Source of the DNA: Syntrophomonas sp. UBA5432
GTDB taxonomy: Bacteria > Bacillota > Syntrophomonadia > Syntrophomonadales > Syntrophomonadaceae
Direction: 5' to 3'
DNA: 64,000 bases
NCBI GenBank assembly: GCA_002424365.1
Contig: DIRQ01000032.1
Coordinates: 92,259 to 156,258 of the forward strand
Shown here: positions 16,101 through 26,672 of the stretch, piece after piece
Position numbering within the stretch: the stretch's first letter is position 1
Layout of the letters: each line of letters starts with the position of its first letter
Position numbers and translations under genes: made by a program
The notes under the pieces: model-generated
What the model saw: the letters and a program-made list of their open reading frames with translations, nothing else
The model's database searches: none
Told to the model about the DNA's origin: nothing

Positions 16101-16628
16101 CTAGATCTTTTCTACTTCGGGATAATCTACCCCGAAGGTTTCTACACTAACTTTTTTCATCTTTTGCTCTTTTTTGGGCTTATCACTAAAACTTCTAGGA
16201 GTATTAACTATAGCATCAACAACCTCCATGCCTTCTGTAACTTTACCGAAGGCGGCATATTCTCCATCTAGATGAGGGGTTTTGTCTACCATAATGAAAA
16301 ATTGGGAGCCGGCTGAGTCAGGCTGAGCTGTCCTGGCCATAGATAGTACTCCCGCTTCATGTTTAAGTGGGTTAGGGTGACCATTATTGGTAAACTCGCC
16401 TTTTATGCTATAGCCCGGTCCTCCAGCACCGGTCCCATTGGGACAACCGCCCTGGATAACGAATCTAGGTATTACCCGGTGAAATATGAGTCCATCATAG
16501 AAACCCTGCTTGATAAGGGAAATAAAGTTGTTAACAGTGTTAGGAGCTACATCAGGATAGAGTTCAGCTTTAATAATATTTCCATTTTCCATTTCTATAG
16601 TTACTTCTGGATTTTTATTGCTACTCAT
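16101..16628 (-). CDS. Cyclophilin-type peptidyl-prolyl isomerase
   Basis: A 175-aa cytoplasmic cyclophilin that catalyses cis-trans isomerisation of prolyl bonds. Active-site landmarks are [22 protein letters not shown] (about residues 51-72; Arg, Phe and Gln catalytic positions) and [24 protein letters not shown] (about 116-139). It has no signal peptide. The length is that of small bacterial PpiB proteins. It probably leads the short operon with the downstream thioesterase. Confidence 0.92.
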   Translation of the reverse strand: MSSNKNPEVTIEMENGNIIKAELYPDVAPNTVNNFISLIKQGFYDGLIFHRVIPRFVIQGGCPNGTGAGGPGYSIKGEFTNNGHPNPLKHEAGVLSMARTAQPDSAGSQFFIMVDKTPHLDGEYAAFGKVTEGMEVVDAIVNTPRSFSDKPKKEQKMKKVSVETFGVDYPEVEKI

Positions 16629-16779
16629 GGTATCATCTTCTTTCTTTTTTGATTATGGCTATTATAGCAGAAAACATGGAGAAATATACCTGGTAGTGGC
16701 AGGCGCTGTTTGCAGGGTGGTGATATGAGGCTACAGTACTGGAGTATGTCCTCCGGACATATCGAGTTAATTAGCATCA

Positions 16780-16811
16780 TAAAAAAGTAGAGGCCATGGG
16801 AAATGGCCTCT
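16780..16811 (-). terminator. Terminator of the ArsR-radical SAM operon
   Basis: On the minus strand AGAGGCCAT and ATGGCCTCT form a perfect 9-bp stem with a 5-nt loop, followed by ACTTTTTT. It lies 38 nt past the radical SAM stop. Confidence 0.82.
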
Positions 16812-16848
16812 ACCGGGTGGGGAGGATTATATATAATATCTGAGATTG

Positions 16849-18258
16849 TTAAGAGTTAACCGGACTGCTGGCCACGTGGGCAGCTTGAAGTACCTCTTTC
16901 GGTATACTTACCCCGGAGGGGAAGTGGTCCTCTTGCCAGAGCTGGTCGGCCACTTTACCCCATTTCTGCGCTACTTGCATGGTACGGCCAGTAAGTTCAT
17001 CCACATCTTCCCGGTCAATGGGTTGGGTAGAATGAGCGCCTGATAAATGCACCATTTCCCTTAGTTTATGGGGGTTATCAAGTAGCGGGCAGGGGCGCAG
17101 GAGATTATCATTAAAAGGCTGATTGCGACGGTACTGCATAAAAAGCGGAGATTGCAGGGCTTCCAGCAAACTAACCTCTTTTATATTAACATTGGAATAA
17201 TGAATAAAGGCACAGGGTTCAACATCACCGTTGGCGTTAATATGCAGGTACTTACGCCCACCGGCAATACATCCCCCGGAAAATTCCCCGTCATTCCAAA
17301 AATCCATTAGAAAGATAGGTTTGTTATTACGGAATTCCCTTACCCGATGATACATGTATTTTCGCTGCTCAGGAGTAGCAATTAAATCTAACTGGGCGTC
17401 TTTACCCAGGGGCATATAAGTAAAATACCAGCCAAATATACAGCCTTTTTCAATCATATAATCAATATATTGGTCAGAGCCCACACTATCAACGTTTTTA
17501 CTATGGTAACAGGTAGAGAATCCAAAAGGCACCCCGTATTTATGCAATATATCCATAGCTTCAATAACCTGCTGGTAAGTACCATTACCCCGGCGCATAT
17601 CAGTTTCACTCTCAAAGCCTTCCACACTCAATGCCAGGGCAAAATTACCAGCTTCAGCCATTTGTGCGGCCAAATCATCATCTACCAGGGTACCATTAGT
17701 AAAAGCCAGGAACATACAGTCATTATGTTTACGGGCCAGTTTCATAAGGTCTTTTTTACGAATCAGGGGTTCTCCCCCGGAATAAATATACATATAAATC
17801 CCCAGTTCTTTACCCTCTTGGATAATACGGTTAAGGGTTTTTATATCCAATGAATCCGACTTTTTATATTCAGCTGCCCAGCAACCGGTACATTTCAGGT
17901 TACAGGCGGCAGTGGGGTCCATCAAGATAGCCCAGGGAATGTTGCAATCATACTTTTCGGACATTTTTCCATTGGTAGGAATCCCCAGGATAGAAGCATT
18001 AACCAGGAAATTAACCAGGACTTTTTTTCTAACATTGACATCATACTCGGTAAACAGGCGTCGGACATATTCATTCCAGTTATTGTCGGGGTCATCCAAT
18101 ATGTCATGGAATGAACGAGCATAATTTTTGTGATTATCCGTAACTAGAATTTTCTCACCCCAATTTAACAACTTTCCTATATTCTCCACGGGATTTTTTT
18201 CCACATATTTAATTCCTTCGTTGAGTACGGCAGTGCTTAGCATTTGTTTTACTTTCAT
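16849..18258 (-). CDS. Radical SAM protein with C-terminal auxiliary cysteines
   Basis: A 469-aa radical SAM enzyme. The cluster motif CNLKCTGC (Cys119, 123, 126) sits in MDPTAACNLKCTGCWAAEY, and the SAM-binding GGEP motif is in YIYSGGEPLIRK. An auxiliary-cluster region contains GGCIAGGRKYLHINANGDVEPC and RPCPLLDNPH, resembling SPASM/twitch proteins. The N-terminal 110 residues are an unassigned helical domain. The start is ATG 18258 after AAGGAGGG. It follows an arsR-type gene by about 100 nt on the same strand. Similar proteins are common in Clostridia without a settled function; a role in lipid or peptide modification is possible but not shown by sequence. Confidence 0.82.
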   Translation of the reverse strand: MKVKQMLSTAVLNEGIKYVEKNPVENIGKLLNWGEKILVTDNHKNYARSFHDILDDPDNNWNEYVRRLFTEYDVNVRKKVLVNFLVNASILGIPTNGKMSEKYDCNIPWAILMDPTAACNLKCTGCWAAEYKKSDSLDIKTLNRIIQEGKELGIYMYIYSGGEPLIRKKDLMKLARKHNDCMFLAFTNGTLVDDDLAAQMAEAGNFALALSVEGFESETDMRRGNGTYQQVIEAMDILHKYGVPFGFSTCYHSKNVDSVGSDQYIDYMIEKGCIFGWYFTYMPLGKDAQLDLIATPEQRKYMYHRVREFRNNKPIFLMDFWNDGEFSGGCIAGGRKYLHINANGDVEPCAFIHYSNVNIKEVSLLEALQSPLFMQYRRNQPFNDNLLRPCPLLDNPHKLREMVHLSGAHSTQPIDREDVDELTGRTMQVAQKWGKVADQLWQEDHFPSGVSIPKEVLQAAHVASSPVNS

Positions 18259-18360
18259 GCTATTTTCCCTCCTTGGCACTGTAACAGCTATAAAAGTGCT
18301 TAAAGTAAGAGAACGATAGTGGAGAAATGAGTCAGGGTATATAAAACATCAGGTGCGTTC

Positions 18361-18702
18361 TTAGTCTGGAATAGCCCTTAATTTATAGCGATATTGTTTA
18401 AGTGCTTCCAAATCTCTGATACACTGTTCTATTTTGTCCAATTCCTTATTGAGGATTTCGTTTAACAAGGGGTATCTATGCAACATACTATAATTAATAC
18501 GGTAATAAACCCATTGAGCCTCCTTTTCGTTAATGATTAAGTCGGTTTGTCTTAAGCGGTTAAGGTGTCTGGATACATTGGATTGATTTATGCCCAATAT
18601 TTGCTCCAGTTCTCCTACGTTCAAATTTCCTTTTCGTAAAAGATTAAGAATTCTTAGCCGATTCTCATCTCCCAACGCTCTCATTACTTGTACTAATTCC
18701 AA
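18361..18702 (-). CDS. ArsR/SmtB family transcriptional regulator
   Basis: A 113-aa winged-helix repressor. MRALGDENRLRILNLLRKGNLNVGELEQILG and the recognition helix NQSNVSRHLNRLRQTDLI (about residues 39-56) define the family. The metal-binding ELCVCDL motif of ArsR is replaced by VGELEQI and there are few cysteines, so it is unlikely to sense As or Cd at that site. TTG 18702 is seven bases after AAGGAGG. A palindrome overlaps the ribosome site and leader (18716-18745), suggesting autoregulation with the downstream radical SAM gene. Confidence 0.9.
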   Translation of the reverse strand: MELVQVMRALGDENRLRILNLLRKGNLNVGELEQILGINQSNVSRHLNRLRQTDLIINEKEAQWVYYRINYSMLHRYPLLNEILNKELDKIEQCIRDLEALKQYRYKLRAIPD

Positions 18703-18715
18703 CGAGACACCTCCT

Positions 18716-18745
18716 TATATGAATATATCCGTTTATACTCATATA
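18716..18745 (-). promoter_or_regulatory. Putative ArsR-type operator
   Basis: TATATGAATATA (18716-18727) and TATACTCATATA (18734-18745) form a 12-6-12 inverted repeat with one mismatch, immediately upstream of the arsR-type start. Length, symmetry and sequence (ATATGA-type half-sites) fit known ArsR/SmtB boxes. Confidence 0.68.
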
Positions 18746-18856
18746 CTATAACTGGTAATTGCGGCTGTCAAGGGTAATAAAATTTAATTCCGGTAGGAAA
18801 AAGGTTAAGAGTATAGAAAACAACATGTAAAGAACCTATGTTAAAGTAGAGATATC

Positions 18857-19192
18857 TTAATAAGAAAATTGGCTACGTTAATAATGAAGTTGTCGAGCAA
18901 ATAACTTCGAATCTATGAATTTGACTAACTGTTTAGAGTGAGGGGTGAGGGGACAGTAAAGTATGTGCTCCCCGTTATTCAATTGCCGAAACAGCTAAAC
19001 AACCGACCAACTGTCGGTAGCGGAGGCTTCACCTTAGACGGGTACACGGCAGCCTCCGATGGGAAGTGCAGGGAACGGCCCCTGTGCCGTTCCGTCATGT
19101 TGTCGTAATACCAGTGCAACTATTTTCATAGGTGGTTGCCGTGTGCCCGTAGGGTATGTGTGCTTGGCGCTCATGACGACTTAATTAGAAAA
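18857..19192 (+). repeat. Dispersed composite repeat, copy E (plus, longest copy)
   Basis: Starts TTAATAAGAAAATTGGC and ends GACTTAATTAGAAAA. The 5' module (GTTAATAATGAAGTTGTC, AAATAACTTCGAAT, TTTAGAGTGAGGGGTGAGGG) and the 3' module (ATTTTCATAGGTGGTTGCC, GTAGGGTATGTG, GCTCATGACG) are separated by about 150 nt carrying three hairpins. It fills most of the 500-base gap between arsR and the HD-GYP gene. Confidence 0.75.
19003..19093. other. Three tandem GC-rich hairpins, candidate structured RNA or insertion scar
   Basis: CCGAC/GTCGG (19003-19017), CGGAGGCT/AGCCTCCG (19021-19028 with 19051-19058) and GGAACGGC/GCCGTTCC (19072-19079 with 19086-19093) follow each other. All arms are perfect, and local GC is clearly above the surroundings. 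It interrupts repeat copy E and is absent from the other copies. It may be a relic of a small mobile RNA element or an independent non-coding RNA; I cannot name it. Confidence 0.5.
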
Positions 19193-19203
19193 AAGGAGTA
19201 GAT

Positions 19204-20397
19204 ATGGAGTCGAAACAAATAGTATTAACCGGGTTAGTTGCTACTGCTTTGATAACTGCCCTGGTTTTAAGTGGTTGGGTAGTAGATATGGTGGTAGCCT
19301 TTCTGATACTGATAGCAGGGATATTACTAACATATTATTTTGCCCTTAACCAGAAGAGAATTGAACAATATAGTACATTAAGAAGCGCAATCAAAGCTAG
19401 CGAAGAGATTAGGAAGCAAACTGATTTAACGGCAGTACTAAACTGCTTAACTATTTGTGCTCAATCACTGCTGGGAATTAAATATGTCCTTTTATGGCTT
19501 CCAGATGATAATATTATGTGGCCGGAGGATGAGGAGTACCATGATTTATTAGAGGATATAGGAAGAAGGGTTAAACTGGGCCCAGAACCCCTTCAACTAA
19601 CTAGACAGGGAGAGAATAGCTTTACCTGGCCTGAAAACACAACCTGGCTAGCAGCTTATCCACTAGTAATGGGAGACGAGTTCCGGGGAATCATACTTCT
19701 ATTAAATTCCCGGTCGGATAAGCTGCAGGGGCATACCAAAGAAGTTCTTAATATTTTGTGTCGTCAAAGTGCTGATGCTATATATCGTGTGCTGGCAGAG
19801 CAGAACAGAGAAGGAGATGAGCGGCTACTAATTAATTCACTCTTAGCCGGAATGGAGGCGGGTGACCCCATTTTCAAGGGACATAGTGAAAGAGTTAACG
19901 CTATTGCCGGTTTAATTGGCAGTAAGCTGGGTTTGGATAACGAGGAAATGAAAACCCTGCATTATGCTGCTTTGCTACACGATATTGGCAAATATGCTGA
20001 GACTATGGTCGATGATGAGACAGAATCATTTAGTGACCATGCCAGCCTGGGCGCTGAACTCATCCCGGCGACTGGTATTTTCGCGCAGGTTCGGGAAACG
20101 GTCAGGTATCATCATGAGCGTTATGATGGCAGTGGCTATCCTCTGGGTTTGAGCCGGACGGATATACCGTTTTTAGCCCGAATAATTGCTGTAGCTGACG
20201 TTTATGATGCTGTAACCCGGCTGTGCAGTGAAGAAGAAAGACTAGATCACCAAACAGCTATAGGTGTTATAAAGAAAGCCACCGGCACAATTTTTGACCC
20301 GTTAGTGGTAGTAGCTCTGGAGGAAGTGGCCGATGAGGTAGCAAATATCGGGCAAACATCTAAGGATGTTGTCGGGGATATGGATGAAGTAGAATGA
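19204..20397 (+). CDS. GAF-HD-GYP domain protein, probable c-di-GMP phosphodiesterase
   Basis: A 397-aa protein. Two N-terminal membrane helices (about residues 7-47) are followed by a GAF-like domain (about 70-200, with LGIKYVLLWLPDD) and an HD-GYP domain (about 210-390). The HD pair is H259-D260 in LLHDIGK. The GYP signature is HHERYDGSGYP (303-313), and downstream VADVYDAVTR is normal. HD-GYP enzymes hydrolyse c-di-GMP to GMP, so this would oppose the GGDEF protein encoded at 6.8 kb. ATG 19204 follows AAAAAAGGAG. The next gene, an M1-peptidase homologue, begins 63 nt later and may be co-transcribed. Confidence 0.9.
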   Translation: MESKQIVLTGLVATALITALVLSGWVVDMVVAFLILIAGILLTYYFALNQKRIEQYSTLRSAIKASEEIRKQTDLTAVLNCLTICAQSLLGIKYVLLWLPDDNIMWPEDEEYHDLLEDIGRRVKLGPEPLQLTRQGENSFTWPENTTWLAAYPLVMGDEFRGIILLLNSRSDKLQGHTKEVLNILCRQSADAIYRVLAEQNREGDERLLINSLLAGMEAGDPIFKGHSERVNAIAGLIGSKLGLDNEEMKTLHYAALLHDIGKYAETMVDDETESFSDHASLGAELIPATGIFAQVRETVRYHHERYDGSGYPLGLSRTDIPFLARIIAVADVYDAVTRLCSEEERLDHQTAIGVIKKATGTIFDPLVVVALEEVADEVANIGQTSKDVVGDMDEVE

Positions 20398-20460
20398 CAG
20401 GGGACATAAGAGCAAAAATAAAGTATAATGCGATAAGATATTTAAAACAGGTGAGTGCCG

Positions 20461-21900
20461 GTGAACAAGCATAGATTTTACATACTTGCAATAATAGTAG
20501 GCGTCTTTTGTGCTGCCTATTTTATTTATGTTGGACAACTTGATGACTGCTCGGTGGCATCTACTAATCAGGTTTCCTATCAATTTCCCAATCCTGAGCT
20601 TACTACTTACAACATGGGGCTTTATCTGGATATTAATACTCGCACTTTATATGGTACCACCATAATAGACACTATTAATACATGTGGTAAAGCTATGGAT
20701 GAACTCTACTTTACAGCTTATCCTAATGCTTTTCGCAATAAGTCCGAGACACCTGCACCAGATAATGCCTACTACTGTGGTTTTAACGAAGGGTGGCTGC
20801 GAATTGACAGCATAAAAGTTAATGGTAGCAAGGTAGAATACCAGGAGGAAGGGGTCTTAATAAAAACGCAATTACCATCAGCCCTTTTACCGGATAAGAG
20901 TATTAAGGTGGAAATGGCCTGGAAGGCTAAAATCCCAAAACTGGCTTATCGTTATGGCAGTAAAGCGGGGGTCTACATTTTAGGTAATTTTTATCCTACA
21001 CTAAATGTATTATCTAACGGGCACTGGCAAAACTCTTATAATTTCAGTTTTGCTAATCCCTTTTGTTTTCATGTGGCAAATTATATAGTTAACATTAACC
21101 TACCTGAAACCTACAATATGGTATCAACCGGCACTACCATTTCGATACTAGCGGAAGACAAGGGGAGAACCATATATTGGGTTAAAGCTGATAAAGTTCG
21201 AGATTTTTGCCTGGTGGTAATGCATGATTATCAGGAATCAAGTCGGCAAATTGAGGGTTGGAATATAAAATGCTATGTTCCGAGCAATAATATAGACATA
21301 TCCTCCAGGGTAGTTGAGCAGAGCGGTCAGATAGTAGATTATTATTCTACTACTTTAGGACCTTATCCGTATCCTGATTTTAAGGTAACCTTTGTACCCA
21401 TAAAGGGTTTTCATGGGATGAGATATTCGGGCTTGATTTTATTGGGAGAAGAGTTTCTAAATTTGGGTTATGATAAGCAGAAGAAAGAATTTATAATGGC
21501 TCGTGAAATAGCCTATCAGTGGTGTTATACCATGGTAGGGACTGACCAGTTACGTGAGTCCTGGCTGGGTGAAGGCTTGGCTAACTGGTTGGCATATAAA
21601 TATATGCAGAATAACCTGGGGTATAGTGCGCCTGATATTAATAACCAGCAGGGAGTTACGCTATCCAAACAACTGCAGGAGAGCCACTTGAGTTGGGAGT
21701 ATTATAGTACTGCTAACGACGGAGGGGAGGCCTTCTGGTTTGGCCTGGAGCAAGAATTGGGTGAGGAAATGGTAATTAAGGTTTTGCGCAGTTACCTGGC
21801 CGATTATAAGTTTAAGATTGCCAGCACCCGAGATTTGTTAGCCATTATTGAAAAAGAAGCTCATAAAGATATGGATTATTATTTTGATAAATGGTTTTAA
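20461..21900 (+). CDS. M1 aminopeptidase-like protein lacking the zinc ligands
   Basis: A 479-aa exported or anchored protein with one N-terminal helix (FYILAIIVGVFCAAYFIYV). It aligns by eye with the N-terminal beta domain and gluzincin core of M1 peptidases. The catalytic HExxH is REIAY (R348, E349, Y352), so both zinc histidines are gone. The third ligand, Glu371 in LGEGLANW, is retained at exactly the canonical spacing. The G-x-M-E-N-like motif reads HGMRYSGLILL, with Arg in place of the exopeptidase Glu. It is therefore probably a non-catalytic binding protein. GTG 20461 is six bases from AGGTGAG. Confidence 0.82.
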   Translation: MNKHRFYILAIIVGVFCAAYFIYVGQLDDCSVASTNQVSYQFPNPELTTYNMGLYLDINTRTLYGTTIIDTINTCGKAMDELYFTAYPNAFRNKSETPAPDNAYYCGFNEGWLRIDSIKVNGSKVEYQEEGVLIKTQLPSALLPDKSIKVEMAWKAKIPKLAYRYGSKAGVYILGNFYPTLNVLSNGHWQNSYNFSFANPFCFHVANYIVNINLPETYNMVSTGTTISILAEDKGRTIYWVKADKVRDFCLVVMHDYQESSRQIEGWNIKCYVPSNNIDISSRVVEQSGQIVDYYSTTLGPYPYPDFKVTFVPIKGFHGMRYSGLILLGEEFLNLGYDKQKKEFIMAREIAYQWCYTMVGTDQLRESWLGEGLANWLAYKYMQNNLGYSAPDINNQQGVTLSKQLQESHLSWEYYSTANDGGEAFWFGLEQELGEEMVIKVLRSYLADYKFKIASTRDLLAIIEKEAHKDMDYYFDKWF

Positions 21901-22262
21901 ACTGAAGCACCGTATTGTTTAAGTAGTTCGACAGCTTGAGGACTTAAGCTCTGATCACAAACCAGGGTAAGTATAATAGAGGAACTGCCGGGCAGGTCAT
22001 AGGAGGATGATGACATACCACTGGCGGCAGGGTCAGCAGCAAATAGAGGTCCGTAAGCCAGGTTTGATCCGCTATTATCCATGGTTAGAGAAGAAAGATT
22101 AGTTTTGGTATGCCGGTTCCTCCGAGGCGAGGAATAAGGGGAAATGCGGTCAACCTGGATTTCATTGTATCCGGCTTGTTTCAGTACATCTGCGGCTATC
22201 TGGGCATCGCTATAATCGGAGAAATAGGCAAAAATCGCCTGTTCGCCTGGTTGAAGTTGCAT
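21897..22262 (-). CDS. Uncharacterised 121-aa protein
   Basis: A protein I do not recognise with confidence. The N-terminal third (FAYFSDYSDAQIAADVLKQAGY, then EIQVDRISPYS) looks like the small alpha-beta domain of YflT/general-stress-type proteins that sense the interval between adjacent residues of a ferredoxin-like fold. The middle (about residues 45-90) is Ser/Gly/Asn-rich and probably disordered. The end (ILTLVCDQSLSPQAVELLKQYGA) returns to an alpha-beta pattern. No signal or membrane segment is present. A strong AAGGAGG site precedes ATG 22262. Its stop overlaps the stop of the convergent M1-like gene by three bases. Confidence 0.75.
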   Translation of the reverse strand: MQLQPGEQAIFAYFSDYSDAQIAADVLKQAGYNEIQVDRISPYSSPRRNRHTKTNLSSLTMDNSGSNLAYGPLFAADPAASGMSSSSYDLPGSSSIILTLVCDQSLSPQAVELLKQYGASV

Positions 22263-22370
22263 TTAATTTACCTCCTTGTAATAATAAGTACGGGGATATA
22301 AAGTGCCCCGTTTTTATCAGTTTGACCATTTCGGTAAAAAATATTAGAAAATAACTTGAGGAGGGCATTC

Positions 22371-24053
22371 ATGAATCCGGTTCAGGAACTTCACAACCTT
22401 TTGGAAGAATTAATAATTGAGGCTATAGAAGCGTGTAGGGAGGAGGGACAGCTGGATTATCAGCAACTTCCTGACTTTGTCATAGAGGTTCCCCGGGAAA
22501 AAGGGCATGGTGATTTTGCCTGTAATATTGCCATGTTATTAGCTCGGGAGGCTCGTATGGTACCACGTAAAATTGCAGAAACTATTGTAACTATGATAAA
22601 CAGTAAAAGCCATCTTCAGATTGAGAAAATTGAAGTGGCGGGACCGGGTTTTATTAATATTTTTCTGAATAACAGCTGGTTATACGATATCCCTGTACTA
22701 GTTACTGAGTTGGAAGACCGCTATGGCTATAACCCCAGGATAGGCCAGCGGGTACAGGTGGAGTTTGTCAGCGCTAATCCTACCGGTAACCTGCACATGG
22801 GTAATGCTCGCGGGGGAGCTATTGGAGATACGTTGGCTAATATTCTTGACCGTGCCGGCTACGATGTGCAAAGGGAGTTTTACATAAATGATGCCGGTAA
22901 CCAGATTGAAATCTTCACTGATTCTCTGGAAACTCGTTATCTGCAGCTAAACGGTTATGACTTACCTTTTCCTGAAGATGGTTATGCCGGGCAGGATGTA
23001 GTGGAAACGGTTAAACGTATAATCAGCCATTATGGTAAGCAACTGTTAGATATGTCATCAGATGAAAGGCGTAAGATTCTATTGGATTATGCCCTGGAGG
23101 AAAAGGTAAAATATATTCGTAAGACTCTAGAAAACTTTGGGGTTAACTATGATGTTTGGTTTAGTGAGAAGACTTTGCATAAAACAGGTAAGATAGACGA
23201 GGTTGTAAATTATCTGCAAGAAAAGGGCTATGTTTATGAAGGGGAAGATGCGCTCTGGTTTAAATCTACCCTTTTTGGGGATGAAAAAGATGAAGTAATA
23301 ATGAGAGCCAATGGTATACCTACTTATTTTGCAGCAGATATTGCTTATCATAAAGATAAATTTGAACGAGGCTTTGATTGGGTGATAAATGTCTGGGGAG
23401 CAGATCATCACGGTCATGTAGCCCGCATGAAAGGAGCTATGGAGGCCTTAGGTTATGACCCTGATAAATTGGATATCCTTTTAATGCAGTTGGTGAGGTT
23501 GTATCGGGGGGGTAATATTGTCCGTATGTCTAAACGTACCGGCACCACGGTTTCGCTGGATGAACTAATAGAAGAAGTTGGTCGTGATGCTGCTCGTTAC
23601 TTTTTCGTTATGCGCAGTCCGGATAGTCATCTTGATTTTGACCTGGAGTTGGCCAAGCAACAAAACCAGGAAAATCCGGTGTATTATGTTCAATATGCTC
23701 ATGCCCGGATATGCAGCATTTTTCGCCAGGCAGAAGCAGCCGGGGTTAGGATGTCTGGAATAGCAGAGATTGACCCTTCTCTGTTGCAGGAAAAGGAGGA
23801 ACTGGCTCTATTAAGGAAAATTGCTGATTTCCCGGAAGAGATTTGTGTTGCCGCCAGGGCGATGGCACCACAACGTATAGCCCGCTATGTATTGGAGTTG
23901 GCTGGATTATTTCATAGCTTCTATAATCATCACCGGGTTTTACACCAGGATCAGGCATTGCAGAACGCTCGCCTGCTGCTGATGTATATTACCCGCATAA
24001 CCATTAAGAACTCACTTGATATATTAGGAGTAAATTCACCAGAACGAATGTAG
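22371..24053 (+). CDS. argS: Arginyl-tRNA synthetase
   Basis: Class I synthetase (560 aa) charging tRNA-Arg. The HIGH motif appears as LHMGNARG in [18 protein letters not shown] (about residues 124-141). The KMSKS loop is the variant VRMSKRTGT (about 385-393). An N-terminal Add1 domain ([18 protein letters not shown]) and a C-terminal DALR anticodon-binding domain ending in [12 protein letters not shown] are present. The start is ATG 22371, eight bases from GAGGAGG. It begins the argS-rpoE-pyrG-spo0F order known from Bacillus, with a metallohydrolase gene inserted. Confidence 0.96.
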   Translation: MNPVQELHNLLEELIIEAIEACREEGQLDYQQLPDFVIEVPREKGHGDFACNIAMLLAREARMVPRKIAETIVTMINSKSHLQIEKIEVAGPGFINIFLNNSWLYDIPVLVTELEDRYGYNPRIGQRVQVEFVSANPTGNLHMGNARGGAIGDTLANILDRAGYDVQREFYINDAGNQIEIFTDSLETRYLQLNGYDLPFPEDGYAGQDVVETVKRIISHYGKQLLDMSSDERRKILLDYALEEKVKYIRKTLENFGVNYDVWFSEKTLHKTGKIDEVVNYLQEKGYVYEGEDALWFKSTLFGDEKDEVIMRANGIPTYFAADIAYHKDKFERGFDWVINVWGADHHGHVARMKGAMEALGYDPDKLDILLMQLVRLYRGGNIVRMSKRTGTTVSLDELIEEVGRDAARYFFVMRSPDSHLDFDLELAKQQNQENPVYYVQYAHARICSIFRQAEAAGVRMSGIAEIDPSLLQEKEELALLRKIADFPEEICVAARAMAPQRIARYVLELAGLFHSFYNHHRVLHQDQALQNARLLLMYITRITIKNSLDILGVNSPERM

Positions 24054-24065
24054 GAGGGATATATT

Positions 24066-24299
24066 TTGGTACCACGAAAGAAAAGTGAAGCGGACTGGGC
24101 AGTGGAAATACTGGCAGAAAAACAAGAAGCCATATACTATTTTGATTTGATAAAGACTATTGCCAAGCAGATGGGTAAAAAAACTGATCCTACCAGCCTA
24201 ACTTCTATTTACACCCGCTTAAATATGGATAATCGCCTGGTTTACCAGGGAGATGGATACTGGTATTATGATGCTAGCAGGCTAAAAAAGGAGAAATAG
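24066..24299 (+). CDS. rpoE: RNA polymerase delta-like protein (HARE-HTH domain only)
   Basis: A 77-aa protein matching the N-terminal HARE-HTH domain of the RNA polymerase delta subunit: WAVEILAEKQEAIYYFDLIKTIA, then TSIYTRLNMDNRLVYQGDGYWYY. The long acidic C-terminal tail of Bacillus RpoE (about 173 aa) is absent, and the protein ends in basic LKKEK. Its position between argS and pyrG is exactly that of rpoE in Bacillus, which supports the assignment. It uses TTG 24066 after GGAGGGA. Without the acidic tail, its effect on RNA release from polymerase may differ. Confidence 0.82.
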   Translation: MVPRKKSEADWAVEILAEKQEAIYYFDLIKTIAKQMGKKTDPTSLTSIYTRLNMDNRLVYQGDGYWYYDASRLKKEK

Positions 24300-24302
24300 C
24301 AA

Positions 24303-24938
24303 GTGATAATTAAATGGCTGGGGCATGCTTCTTTTTTACTAGAAAGCTCCGGAATTAAATTAGTAATGGACCCATTTAATGCTGAGATTGGTTACCAGCC
24401 CTGTAAAGAGAAAGTTGATATTGTAACCGTAAGTCATGAACACTGGGATCATAATGCGGTGGATACCCTCTCTGGCAATCCAAAAGTGGTACGCGAACCC
24501 GGTATAACTACAATTGACGGTATTAATATACTGGGAATCAGCAGTTATCATGATAAGAAACAAGGACGGGAACGGGGTAATAATACCATATTTAAAATAA
24601 GCAGTGAAGACCTGGATATTCTTCATCTGGGGGACCTGGGACATATTCTTACTGACCAGCAACTAAAGGAAATAGGTAATGTGGACATCCTACTGGTACC
24701 AGTAGGGGGCACGTACACTGTAGATGCTGAAGCAGCTTATGAAATAGTGGAACAACTGCAGCCCAAAATAATTATTCCCATGCATTTCTTAACTCCAGAT
24801 GTAGTTCTTAAGGAATTAGCTCCAGTGGAAGCATTTACCGCAAAGTTTCCCCGGGTAATAAAAAAGCCCTTTCTGGAAATAAGCAAAGAAGCTTTGATAT
24901 CGGAAACTCGGATAATAGTTCTGGACTATCCCCGATAG
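24303..24938 (+). CDS. UPF0173-family metal-dependent hydrolase (MBL fold)
   Basis: A 211-aa beta-lactamase-fold protein. IKWLGHASFLLESSGIKLVMDPF is the N-terminal signature of the UPF0173/YtkL group. The metal site is SHEHWDH (about residues 44-50), with further ligands in HLGDLGH and IPMHF. The GTG start at 24303 lies three bases after the rpoE stop, so translation is coupled. The family is widespread but without a defined substrate. It is inserted into the otherwise conserved argS-rpoE-pyrG order. Confidence 0.86.
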   Translation: MIIKWLGHASFLLESSGIKLVMDPFNAEIGYQPCKEKVDIVTVSHEHWDHNAVDTLSGNPKVVREPGITTIDGINILGISSYHDKKQGRERGNNTIFKISSEDLDILHLGDLGHILTDQQLKEIGNVDILLVPVGGTYTVDAEAAYEIVEQLQPKIIIPMHFLTPDVVLKELAPVEAFTAKFPRVIKKPFLEISKEALISETRIIVLDYPR

Positions 24939-24985
24939 TTGATTTTGCTGACCAAAATGGGTAAAATTCATAGAGATTTATTTAG

Positions 24986-26623
<1,638 letters not shown>

Positions 26624-26627
26624 AAAT

Positions 26628-26667
26628 AAAAAATCCCCTGGCCTATCAATAGACCAGGGGATTTTTA
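26628..26667. terminator. Bidirectional terminator between pyrG and the CoA-transferase gene
   Basis: AAAAATCCCCTGG and CCAGGGGATTTTT form a perfect stem with A and T runs on either side, between two convergent genes. Confidence 0.9.
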
Positions 26668-26672
26668 GTATT

